The notes under the pieces are model-generated. The model saw only the letters and a program-made list of their open reading frames with translations, was not told the origin of the DNA and made no database searches. The position numbers were made by a program, and so were the translations under genes. This document shows, piece after piece, positions 12,101 to 20,262 of a stretch of DNA of 64,000 nt. The number at the start of each line of letters is the position of its first letter. Position 1 is the stretch's first letter. The stretch comes from an uncultured Ignavibacteria bacterium (lineage in GTDB: Bacteria > Bacteroidota > Ignavibacteria > Tepidaquicellales > OLB5): contig CALMYL010000023.1 in NCBI GenBank assembly GCA_937873695.1, forward strand, positions 1-64,000, read 5' to 3'.

Positions 12101-12237
12101 GAAAAACCAATTCACTTGGAATGACACTGCTTACCAGCCTTGCGGCCCAGCTTGATGGCGAAGCCGTGATAAATAATAAAGTAGGTACTGAAATTGTTAT
12201 CATTTTCAGGGAATTAAGATACAAAAGCAGGGTATAA
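9172..12237 (+). CDS. Membrane sensor histidine kinase with PAS, GAF and HisKA_2/HWE-type kinase domains
   Basis: A 1021-residue sensor kinase. Two transmembrane segments (about 18-38 and 53-75) are followed by three PAS-type domains (about 88-205, 213-345, 350-475), a GAF domain (about 480-660) and a fourth PAS (about 680-800, with NPYFTELTGYNADEVIGKNP). The phosphoacceptor helix EIHHRVKNNLQVISSLL has the likely phosphorylated His at 813 and is of the HisKA_2 type. A HATPase domain follows (about 890-1015; ILNEGISNSLKH, DNGKGLP, LGMTLL). No receiver domain is fused and no response regulator lies nearby, so its partner is encoded elsewhere. The many input domains suggest redox, gas or small-ligand sensing; the ligand is unknown. 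Confidence 0.93.
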   Translation: MNNTNKFLNTDPFRHLLKISLIYFFVSTAWIVVSDLINAAYQHYGYEHYLIEISKGMLFVTVTSALIFFLLKKYFFALHKNSHALIERESEYRSLTERLSVGIIRGTPDGKYMLMNNAARNILKDYLKIKPGEDIAGLRPEDIYSDQELVERVKKTINFISETGEGIVKKAAYGDRYLQVHSYPELNDKGEFVSLLSILTDETEITRSLHKLEESEKFNSHLVNSSHVVVYIYDLKKRRQVYANKALERILGYRLEEFNDPGISIIEDLMHPEDAQRMFEYLQSQVMHLKDGEAAEFEYRMKHKLGHYCWFKSHDCIFKRDESGLPLEILGSAIDITDLKKTQDELKQKTDYLKTVIEASPMGIFDLDTEGRIISIWNKASEDMFGWSAAETLGKILPVVPPEKMHELQENIRLNQEKKFIEGKELTRRKKSGEDINIKIYSRPVINKDGKVEAILAYNEDVTLKKQYDEEIKRNNEYLKVLYNAGIEANSTLDLQELYNKNFTLLQKIVAADCIILTSISEDRKFINCEGLQIKGDRLDPDSFPVIKFDETSGGPQTHAIKTGRPFIVHDYEDWMNRSKTLMYLDTDGVQHSPEERSSMDYQPPRSAIIIPLKYDERVYGVLQLQSFRKGVFSDSDLHKLEPFAVLFALAMQRAMLNRKIQLEFAEKEAAFEQVRKFSKGIEQSPNSIVITNSNYEIEYVNPYFTELTGYNADEVIGKNPGILKSGQTKKEIYEKLWSTLDAGEVWHGEFLNMKKNGELYWESASIGPITDENGTVTHYIAIKQDITEKKKKDKELKDSLEEKEVMLKEIHHRVKNNLQVISSLLNMQVEQYRHPEAIEAINSSRNRVKAMALVHENLYQSSSIGKTSLKEYMFMLAKNIYSSYGVTFERVKFTCETYGIEFGLDTIIPIGLILNEGISNSLKHGFPGNAAGEIKVTLQYCDGGDHDISGNDKPNTCYRLTIKDNGKGLPENFDPGKTNSLGMTLLTSLAAQLDGEAVINNKVGTEIVIIFRELRYKSRV

Positions 12238-12375
12238 AGAAAACTACCTTGTCAGGATGAAAAATTATCGTTGTGGATGATCTTAGGAAGCTGTGGGGGG
12301 ATGAAAAACCGTTTACCGCAAAGTGCGCAAAGGGCAGTGTACCCCCTTGGGGCAAAGAAATTATTTATTATTGTT

Positions 12376-12690
12376 ATAGCCCCGCCATTTATGGCGGGGG
12401 TTAGGATAACCCCCCGAATATGAAGCCCTGGAAGGGCGGAATAAACCGTTAGCAGATCAAAGTGTATAATATAACTAATTTTGATTTCGCCTTCTGTCAA
12501 AGCCAGATCTACGACATGTCAGAGCCAGTCCATTGGCCTCCGGGGCTTGTTTTAATTTTGCTTTCATAATTCGATGGGCTTTGCCCATCGCTGATGTATA
12601 TCGCCACTTCGTGGCTTTCCACCATCTCCCCTTTACAAAGGGGAGTACCCGCCTGAGCCGGCCGAAGGTCTGCCTCAGGCATGAGAGGGG
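12376..12690. repeat. Cluster of REP-type palindromes
   Basis: Several hairpins lie between the convergent kinase and macroglobulin genes: GCCCCGCC-ATTTAT-GGCGGGG (12376-12396), GCCCTGGAAGGGC (12426-12438), a full REP unit with CGATGGGCTTTGCCCATCG and GCCACTTCGTGGC (about 12571-12616), and CTCCCCTTT/AAAGGGGAG. The last is interrupted by CCGCCTGAG...CTCAGGC and then GAGAGGGGG. No gene is seen here. Confidence 0.75.
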
Positions 12691-12715
12691 GTCTGAACTT
12701 TTTTTAATAACGCAA

Positions 12716-15700
12716 TTATTGTTTATCTTTAATTTTCATCAGGTAGTTTTCCCCCGAGCCGTTATAATCAGGGTAATACATAAGCATTCCCTTTGATGGC
12801 ATTACGTTATATGTGCCCGGTATCTGCGCGCGGAGCAGATACGAAAACTCATACTCCTGCTGAACCATTGATGAAGCAAAGAATACTATCCTGTTATCTC
12901 TTATATCCATATCAGAGTACCACCAGCTCCAAAGACCCTTTGACCTGCCCTGGTAGCTGTTCTCATTTTCAATAGGGTAAGCCCAGTCTTCTTTTATTAT
13001 TTCACATCCCGCGGGTATTGGCTCATCAAGCATAAAGTATTCATTCGCGGGGTCTTTGGGGTAGACCTTAACTTTTACAAGCAATTCACTGCCGGAAGTA
13101 ATGGTACCATTGAATTCACTTTTCTGATAGGTGTATATTTTTTTCTTCGGGTCAAATACTTTCTTCAGTTCATAATATTCCCGTTCAATATCAAAGCCGT
13201 TATATGTGCTGCTGATCTCCTTTTTATTTTCTTTTTCGTAATAAACAAAAGTTGTTGTAAAGTAACATTTCCCCGTGCCTGTTTTTTCTATCCTGATTTC
13301 GTTATCACCTGTTTTAAGCATATCACCGGTTATAAAGTACCGCTCTTCTTTTTTGAAGATATCATCTTTTCTGATATGTTTAGTTCCGGCTTCTTTTCCG
13401 TTAACAAGTATTTTAATATCATAGTCGGGCTCAAGCTCATTATAAGCCTTAAGATAATCAGTAAGTGAATAAATAATAAATGCATTCTGCAGTGTATTGC
13501 CCCATGAATTACCGCGTTTTATGGCGAGCATCCAGTTAACGGTTTTTTCTATCATATCCTTATTCTCTTTCCTGCTTAAAGGATCTGCAAGCAGAGCCTT
13601 TAATACCATAGCAGTCGTAATTATCTCATCATTTTGCCAGTTATACCGCTTTACTTTCGAGCTCCAGCAGGCTTTATCATCATCAATGTAATTAACTTCG
13701 CGCATCACATGGTTAATATACTTTTGCTGAGTGCCGGTCTTTATCATATTGCCTGCAGCCATTGAAAGCATTGCCATCGCAAGGCTTGAGAGTTCCTTTT
13801 TACCAAGAAGCTCAAACTGTTTGTTAAGCAATTTTGTGTTTTTGGGCGACTGCCGTAAACCTGAAAGCACAAAAGTAATATAAGCCCGGGTAGTTGCTTC
13901 AAGTTTTTTATCACCCAGGGCGGAGTATAAATACTGAGTTCCTTTATTGAGAACTTTGCTCTTAATTTTTATGCTGTCATCAGCTGCAAGCTTAAGGCTG
14001 TAGAGAACATAAGCGCTCATGTAGGGATCTGATGCGGAATTAGGCCACCAGCCCCAGCCGCCATCATTTTTTTGCAGGGAGTATATCTTGCTTAATCCTT
14101 TCTGAAGCATTTTTGGTGTCTGCTGGGTAAAATACGGGTCTAAAGGGGCGCCGAGCTTTTTTAACGTACCCGATGTAATTATTGTTGGCATAAACCGGCT
14201 CATGGTTTGCTCTATGCATCCATAGGGATAGCCTATGAGATAATCCATACTTCCAAGAATTGATGAAGCGATTGATGGCGAGAGCCCTATCTGCAGGTAC
14301 GCGCTTTTTAGATCGGTACCTTCAGGCAGCGGGAATGTTTTGCTTACACCACCTGAAGTTTTGGACAGATCAAACGCTGAATTAGTCTGCACCTTCAAGC
14401 CGAAGGGCTGCAGCGGAACAAGCTGCTGCATTGCATCGGACTCTTCATTGGTCAATGCCGAAGCCAATACATTGCCTATGCCAACGGGATTATTTACTTT
14501 AACAAGCCAATCAACCCGTTTTTCTTCGTTTTTGCCAAGTGTAATAAGCTGCTCACCTGAAGTATTATTAAGCAGTGTAAGGTTATCAAGCTTCATTGTA
14601 ACCTTTGCGGTCTTTTCTTCATCAAGGTAGTTGTGTACAATTGTTGAAACCGTTACTTCATCGTTTTGCTGGAAGAAGCGGGGAGTTTCAACTCTTATGA
14701 TAAGATCCTTGCGCGAAGTTACCGAATAAGTATTCTGCCCCGCGTCTGTTTTATCGCTCAGCACTCTTGCAGTTACACGCCATGTAGTAAGGTTATCGGG
14801 GAATTTGACCTTCACTTTTGCAATTCCATTCTCATCGGTATAAACCGCGGGCATCCATAAAGCGGCGTCTTTGAATTCACTGCGTGTTACGGCTTCAACG
14901 AATTTATTTTCCTTTTCAAGCGGATTGTTAGTCACTACACCATCTATGATTATCTGCGAGCCATCGGTTCTGCCGCCGCGAATATTTATCTCCTGACCTT
15001 TTTCATCCAAAACCACTCCGCTTGTTTTTGATACAATATTTTCGATACCTCTGATGCCTGTGTTATCTATGAATTCAGTCCCGATAATCTTACCTGAGTT
15101 GTTATCAATGGTGTTTTTATGTAATATTACCGTAGTGTCTAAAACCACTCCGCCTATGCCTAATGTGATCCCAACTCGTTGAGGCTTATTATTTTCAACG
15201 AGAATACCGGTAATAATGGTGGAGTTGTATCCTACATTTGAACATTTAAGATCATACTTGCCCTCTGGCAGGTTAAAAAAAGCATACTCGCCTTTTTCAT
15301 CTGTGCCGGTTCTGAAATTTGTGTTTTTTATTTCGACTCGTGCCCCAATTAACCGATCACCTTTATCATCTACCACAATACCGTAGATGCTGCCTTTTCC
15401 TGATTTCTCCTCCGAAGTTATCAGCAGATTTTTATTAAGCTCAGCAAATAATATTTCTTCTGTAGTTATTTTTAGCTGCAGCAGGTTGGGTCCGGTTTGA
15501 GTGAACTTTAATTTGTAAACGCCTTCAATGATCCTGTTCTGGTAAATCACCGAAATTTCATATTCGCCTTCAGGCAGCGAGAAGTTAAGTTTGCCATCGC
15601 TATTGGTGTACCCGGCAAGGTATTTTCCGTTTATCAATATTCCCGCATTGTAAAATTTCGCGCCCATTTCACTGTAGATCTCTGTGTTTACAAACGACAT

Positions 15701-18187
15701 TTTATTATCTCCTGAGCGCGCATTGTATAATTCAAACAATCCCGGAAACGCTGAATAGCTTTGGGTTCTGTGGATGTACGTTCTGCTGTAAAAAAGCGAA
15801 TTTACTTCAGCAACCGGTGCGTAAAAGATGCCGCGGATATCTTTAGTATTTTCCGGTGCGATAGCGTAAACGCTTTCATCAATTATACCAAGGGTTATCT
15901 CGGAATTCTTTACCGGCATACCAAGTGAATTCTTAACAGTAACGGTAATTTCACCTTCTTCCTGCGGTTTAAAAATGGTTTTATCCGAGCTTAACTGTAC
16001 ATCAAGGAATTTATTGCGTGGAATGACGGCAACGGGTTTTGAGTTTGAGTACAGGATACCGTTTTTTATATACGAGACGTGAATATAAATATTCGGGGCA
16101 GTGTTATCGCCAAGTGGTATCTTTAAATAAGCGGCGCCGCCTGAAATTTGCTGAACGCTGAAATACACAACGCTTTTGTTGGCTGCATCAATTAAAAGAG
16201 TGATATCTGTATCATGGGGAGTTTCAACAAATATTACCGCTGTATCACCGGGAAAGTATGTATCTTTTTCGGGCAGTATGCTTAGAGTTGCTTCATTGCG
16301 CTCCCACCAGCTCATTTTGCCCGCCGTTACAAAACAACCCGTCATTGCTGTGAGCTTTGTGTTCTTTGAATCGAACGAAGTAACTTCAATTTCATAATAT
16401 CCTTCAGGTTCAGTAGGAATGAATATCACATCATCACCCAAATAAGATGTTCTGCCTGACATGGTTGTAAGGTATGTTTTAACTTTTACTTTCTTTTCAT
16501 AAACTACGCGGTAAACAGAAACGGTATAGTTAGCCTCCACAGGCTTATCTGAAAAATCGCGGGCATTAACAGTAACCCCGATCTTTTCACCGGGGCGGGT
16601 TACTGATCTATCAGCATGCGCGTTAATGAAGTAATCTGAGCGCGTTACATTTACATCCGTTGCAGCGGAGACATTGGCTCTTGATTTATCGGTAACACGC
16701 ACATTTACTATGTAAATGTAGTCCGTTTCGTAAGGATCTTTTTTAGTGCCTTCATTAAAATCCTCATCAATTTTGTATGTTACTTTTAAATGACCGTTCT
16801 CATCCAGTTTACCTTTTTCAGAAAATATGTATTGAGAGTTTTCATAATTGTTTTCAGTTCCAACTGTACTGTAATAATCTCTGTAGAACCAGCTGTATTC
16901 GCTGTAATACCACCAGGGTTTATGCAGCGGTTTTTTAAAAACATCGTAAGTTACTTCTGCATCGGGCACAGGGGAACCGAAATAATAATCTGACTGAATA
17001 TCAATTTCAATCTTTTCGCCCGTCCCGTACTGCTTCTTATCGGTTTTTACTTCTACTTTGTATTCGGGTTTTTTATATTCTTCAACACCAAATGATTGGC
17101 TGAAGGTTTGATATATCATTTTATCTTCAGCAGTCGAGTCGCCGCCTTCGGTGATATCAACCGTTATGCTGTAATTTCCAAGGGGCGCCTCTTTTTCAAT
17201 GAAAATGCTGTCTGCAAAGCTGCCGAATTTATCGGTGGCTATGTATTTCCTGTATACCGCGGAGCCTTTTGGGTCAGTTATTCTCACCACAGCATCTCTT
17301 AAGGCAAAGACCGTGTAACCTGAGTCAGTCATTTCCCGAAGCGATATTTTGAAATCAACTTTTCCCGGCGGACGGTAAACCGGCTGGCTTGTTACTATAA
17401 GCGCGCTGAAAGGCTGCGGCCTGCCATTGAAATAATAATTGGGGTCAGATACTGCGACCTCATCGTTTTTTTGTGAAATGAAAAGCGGCATTACATATCC
17501 GTAACGGTAAAACAGTTCTTTATCGCTTTGGGTAAAGTAATAATTCTGAGCGCTGTTAGGTGAAAACTGCTCGCCTGCTTTTATGGAATTGAGATACAAA
17601 CTGTGTTTTACGCTATCAACCGGCGCGCCGGTTTTCCGTTCACATGTAAAGTTCAGCACTGAGCCTTCGGTGTAACGGGTCAATATTGAAATTGTTGTTA
17701 CAAAAAAGCCGGTGGATGCGATCTTATCTTTATACGATACACGAACTAAATACGCCCCGCTTCTTTTAGGTGTGAAAGTAATTTCCCGGTTGATCCAAAG
17801 CATACTGGAATTTTTAATGCGTTTGGGAAGAAGTACATTTTTGGCAGAATATGTTTCTTCCATAAGCGCCATCAGGTTTGAGCTATCTTTACCTATCACG
17901 GAAAACTTGTGTACATGGTTTTGTTTTGTTAAGTACAACTCAGGGTCGCTGATGCGGTAAACCTTTATGGTGAATTCCGCCGGAATATTGATTGAAGTTG
18001 AGCTGATAGTTACCGGAACCGGCTCGCCCGGCAAAAAATAGAAATCAGGCGTGGAGATATAAAAATCCGGGTGCAGGTTCGCGGTTGTTTCTTCCAGAAC
18101 CCTGCTTTGCTGCGAGAGAGAAGGTTGGATGAAGAGAATAAAAAATAGTGGCATCAGAAAGGCTGTAAAGCAAGAGAGCTTTTTCAA
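12716..18187 (-). CDS. Alpha-2-macroglobulin family protein with carboxypeptidase-regulatory and TonB-plug-like insert
   Basis: A 1823-residue exported protein. The signal peptide (residues 1-25) is followed by macroglobulin-type beta domains (about 40-870), a carboxypeptidase-regulatory-like domain (about 932-1010; GSIYGIVVDDKGDRLIGA), and a segment like a TonB receptor plug (about 1040-1095; INIRGGRTDGSQIIIDG). Then comes the A2M core (WMPAVYTDENG near 1112) and a thioester domain with GCIEQ (Cys1324) in an alpha-helical barrel. A terminal beta domain ends the protein. Bacterial A2Ms trap attacking proteases through this thioester. The regulatory/plug insert sits roughly where the bait region lies and is unusual. 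The start is TTG at 18187, supported by GGAGG at 18193-18197. No lipobox is seen. Confidence 0.9.
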   Translation of the reverse strand: MKKLSCFTAFLMPLFFILFIQPSLSQQSRVLEETTANLHPDFYISTPDFYFLPGEPVPVTISSTSINIPAEFTIKVYRISDPELYLTKQNHVHKFSVIGKDSSNLMALMEETYSAKNVLLPKRIKNSSMLWINREITFTPKRSGAYLVRVSYKDKIASTGFFVTTISILTRYTEGSVLNFTCERKTGAPVDSVKHSLYLNSIKAGEQFSPNSAQNYYFTQSDKELFYRYGYVMPLFISQKNDEVAVSDPNYYFNGRPQPFSALIVTSQPVYRPPGKVDFKISLREMTDSGYTVFALRDAVVRITDPKGSAVYRKYIATDKFGSFADSIFIEKEAPLGNYSITVDITEGGDSTAEDKMIYQTFSQSFGVEEYKKPEYKVEVKTDKKQYGTGEKIEIDIQSDYYFGSPVPDAEVTYDVFKKPLHKPWWYYSEYSWFYRDYYSTVGTENNYENSQYIFSEKGKLDENGHLKVTYKIDEDFNEGTKKDPYETDYIYIVNVRVTDKSRANVSAATDVNVTRSDYFINAHADRSVTRPGEKIGVTVNARDFSDKPVEANYTVSVYRVVYEKKVKVKTYLTTMSGRTSYLGDDVIFIPTEPEGYYEIEVTSFDSKNTKLTAMTGCFVTAGKMSWWERNEATLSILPEKDTYFPGDTAVIFVETPHDTDITLLIDAANKSVVYFSVQQISGGAAYLKIPLGDNTAPNIYIHVSYIKNGILYSNSKPVAVIPRNKFLDVQLSSDKTIFKPQEEGEITVTVKNSLGMPVKNSEITLGIIDESVYAIAPENTKDIRGIFYAPVAEVNSLFYSRTYIHRTQSYSAFPGLFELYNARSGDNKMSFVNTEIYSEMGAKFYNAGILINGKYLAGYTNSDGKLNFSLPEGEYEISVIYQNRIIEGVYKLKFTQTGPNLLQLKITTEEILFAELNKNLLITSEEKSGKGSIYGIVVDDKGDRLIGARVEIKNTNFRTGTDEKGEYAFFNLPEGKYDLKCSNVGYNSTIITGILVENNKPQRVGITLGIGGVVLDTTVILHKNTIDNNSGKIIGTEFIDNTGIRGIENIVSKTSGVVLDEKGQEINIRGGRTDGSQIIIDGVVTNNPLEKENKFVEAVTRSEFKDAALWMPAVYTDENGIAKVKVKFPDNLTTWRVTARVLSDKTDAGQNTYSVTSRKDLIIRVETPRFFQQNDEVTVSTIVHNYLDEEKTAKVTMKLDNLTLLNNTSGEQLITLGKNEEKRVDWLVKVNNPVGIGNVLASALTNEESDAMQQLVPLQPFGLKVQTNSAFDLSKTSGGVSKTFPLPEGTDLKSAYLQIGLSPSIASSILGSMDYLIGYPYGCIEQTMSRFMPTIITSGTLKKLGAPLDPYFTQQTPKMLQKGLSKIYSLQKNDGGWGWWPNSASDPYMSAYVLYSLKLAADDSIKIKSKVLNKGTQYLYSALGDKKLEATTRAYITFVLSGLRQSPKNTKLLNKQFELLGKKELSSLAMAMLSMAAGNMIKTGTQQKYINHVMREVNYIDDDKACWSSKVKRYNWQNDEIITTAMVLKALLADPLSRKENKDMIEKTVNWMLAIKRGNSWGNTLQNAFIIYSLTDYLKAYNELEPDYDIKILVNGKEAGTKHIRKDDIFKKEERYFITGDMLKTGDNEIRIEKTGTGKCYFTTTFVYYEKENKKEISSTYNGFDIEREYYELKKVFDPKKKIYTYQKSEFNGTITSGSELLVKVKVYPKDPANEYFMLDEPIPAGCEIIKEDWAYPIENENSYQGRSKGLWSWWYSDMDIRDNRIVFFASSMVQQEYEFSYLLRAQIPGTYNVMPSKGMLMYYPDYNGSGENYLMKIKDKQ

Positions 18188-18315
18188 ATTTACCTCCGTA
18201 GAAAGAATTGTGAAGCTTACAGTATAAATCTAATCATAAATTAAGAAAAAATATAGTTCTAAATCAGATTTTTTTATTTTTGACTTTCGGTGCGCTGATG
18301 TGTATTTGTATGGAT

Positions 18316-19047
18316 TTACTCTTTCATTCCCAATACAGCGAACATTCTGCCCGAGCCGGATTTATCCCTGCGGTAGGAGTGAAGATTCGGCGTATCATAA
18401 GTGCAGCCCGGGAATTGCTCGATATTTTTTGCCGGCACGCCGGCAGCAAGCAGGCTTTCGTAAACCATCCGGCCTGTATCAACAATAAATTTTCCTTCGC
18501 TGTTAGGTTTTGGTGAAACATATTCAGCGGGGAACATATCAGCTACATCTTTATCAACTTCAAAATTGGGTTTGCTGATGGCGGGTCCCATAAATATAAT
18601 AAGCTCAGCGGGTTTGGAATGGAAATCAGTTTTCATTATTGAAATTGTTTTGCCGGCAATGTTTTTCTGCGTGCCGCGCCAGCCGGAGTGAATGTTCGCA
18701 ATAACGTGGTTTGATTCATCATATATCATAACCGGCATACAGTCCGCAACTGATATAACCAGATTCAACCCTTTCTGCGATGTTATAAGCGCATCGGTAT
18801 TGGGATAGAGTCCGGGTTTGGTTACAATTGATACGCCATCTGAGTGAATCTGGTTTGCGTGAACAAGAGATGCTTCGGCGATACCCAGCGAGCCGAAAAA
18901 CCGCGCGCGGTTTTTGGAAATTGTTTCGGGGTTATCGCCAACGTGTTTGCTTAGATTATTGTAAAATGGCGGCTCATCTGCAAAGCGTGTTGAGATGCCG
19001 TGAGTGAGTTCCGGGTGTGATGATAGTATTTTGGATGTGATTATCAT
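18316..19047 (-). CDS. pgeF: Peptidoglycan editing factor PgeF / YfiH-type multicopper (laccase-domain) protein
   Basis: A protein of about 243 residues of the Cu-oxidase_4 (YfiH/YlmD) family. Conserved metal-site segments are SLVHANQIH, SVADCMPV and NIHSGWRGT; the carboxyl end has SYRRDKSGSGR. E. coli YfiH hydrolyses mis-incorporated peptidoglycan precursors, and relatives act on purine nucleosides; which applies here is unknown. An ATG at 19119 would add 24 residues. I prefer 19047 (MIITSKILSSHPELTHGIST) because the extra part is the translation of a dispersed palindrome (TATCCCAAACT/AGTTTGGGATA), not of conserved protein. Confidence 0.88.
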   Translation of the reverse strand: MIITSKILSSHPELTHGISTRFADEPPFYNNLSKHVGDNPETISKNRARFFGSLGIAEASLVHANQIHSDGVSIVTKPGLYPNTDALITSQKGLNLVISVADCMPVMIYDESNHVIANIHSGWRGTQKNIAGKTISIMKTDFHSKPAELIIFMGPAISKPNFEVDKDVADMFPAEYVSPKPNSEGKFIVDTGRMVYESLLAAGVPAKNIEQFPGCTYDTPNLHSYRRDKSGSGRMFAVLGMKE

Positions 19048-19111
19048 AATAATTGAATTTTTATCCCTGTATCCCAAACTCCAGTTTGGGATACTAAATA
19101 ATGCTTCATTT

Positions 19112-19780
19112 TCACTCAAGCAGTTTCATTAATTCTGATATGTAATAATTGAAACGCCATGGTTCAAACAGCCTGTGTTTTGCCTGCAGTGTTTCATCTA
19201 CAGAGCGGAGATACTTATCATCGGTCAAATTTTTATTTTCATTGTTCCAGCTGGATATTGTATCCAGCATAAGGTCATCTTTATTCTGCGGGTAGATGTA
19301 ATATCTTTTATCTTTTATTATCAAAAATCCCGCGCCGTTATTGGGAATGATATCACCTGCCCATTTGCTTAAGCTTACCGGTCTGGTTTGAGTGGAGGGG
19401 TCAATTACAATTGTATCATTTGCTGTAATGATAACCGGCGCAACGTGATAAGCCCAGTTTGTGCACTTTCCCCGTGATTGCAGTAATACCGCGGGTTTGT
19501 ATTTGTAATATTCTGTTTTTGAGCTCCTTTTACAATCCGCTACCAGCCACACTTTGGCGGGAATTACCGCGGGGAAGTATTTTTCTATAACCCGTGAAAT
19601 TATGTGCGCGCGTGATTTGCATATGTTGCAGTCTTCAAGATCGATTAGGTGTTTGTTTGATACTATGAAATTGAAAATGGAATCAGCCTGAGATGATGAG
19701 AGGCTGCTTTGAGGTATGGTATCGCTCAACTGACTGTATTCCAAGCGCGGGTTTTGGGCGCGCAGGGATGAAGAGACCAT
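19112..19780 (-). CDS. Protein-glutaminase-like (protein deamidase) secreted enzyme
   Basis: A 222-residue protein with features of the Chryseobacterium protein-glutaminase family, which converts glutamine side chains in proteins to glutamate. The Cys-type active site appears as CNICKSRAH (candidate Cys54), followed by NWAYHVAP (His112) and VIDPST (Asp127), in the Cys-His-Asp order of that family. The ATG at 19780 cuts off most of a signal peptide. Reading upstream in frame gives KTKILISILMVSSSLRAQ after a CTG at 19810, a convincing signal sequence, so the real start may be non-ATG. It neighbours a PNGase F-like gene, another secreted deamidating enzyme. Confidence 0.6.
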   Translation of the reverse strand: MVSSSLRAQNPRLEYSQLSDTIPQSSLSSSQADSIFNFIVSNKHLIDLEDCNICKSRAHIISRVIEKYFPAVIPAKVWLVADCKRSSKTEYYKYKPAVLLQSRGKCTNWAYHVAPVIITANDTIVIDPSTQTRPVSLSKWAGDIIPNNGAGFLIIKDKRYYIYPQNKDDLMLDTISSWNNENKNLTDDKYLRSVDETLQAKHRLFEPWRFNYYISELMKLLE

Positions 19781-19825
19781 TAATATTGATATGAGAATTT
19801 TAGTTTTCAGAAGAATTAATCTTGT

Positions 19826-20255
19826 TATGAAATATTGCGCCCTTTCAGGGCTTAATTTTTTTTTGCTAATCTTCGATGGGCTTTGCCCATCGCTGATGTA
19901 TTTCGCCCCGTTGGGGCTTCAATTTTATTATTTACCCCTACTTCGCCCGCCCAAGGCGGGCTCTTCTCCCCCTGACAGGCCGAAGGACTACCAACGGTAT
20001 GTGGGAGATTAAGAGGGGGTAATCTTCTCAATTTTTGCTTTATGCAAATGGGCTGCGCCCATCGCTGTTATATTACGCCGCTCTGTGCCAAGCCCAAGGC
20101 ATGGTCGCGGCTTCTGCTTTTGTCTTTATTATTTCGATGGGCTGCGCCCATTGCTGGTGTATTGCGCTCAATTGAGTCTGATTGTATAAAACAACTTGAC
20201 CACCCCATCACGCCTGCGGCGTGATTTCCCCTCCTTAGGAAAGGAGGGGAGCTTT
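19826..20255. repeat. Cluster of REP-type palindromes
   Basis: Contains GCCCTTTCAGGGC, three GATGGGC-GCCCATC hairpins (19882-19900, 20047-20062, 20137-20151), GCCCCGTTGGGGC, CCCGCC-CAAGG-CGGG, a CCCCCT...AGGGGG hairpin broken by CCGAAGGACT-type sequence (about 19969-20020), and CCCCTCC/GGAGGGG with an adjoining CACGCC-TGC-GGCGTG. This is the same family as the units around the transposase gene at 53088. No gene is seen. Confidence 0.75.
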
Positions 20256-20262
20256 TCATGAT

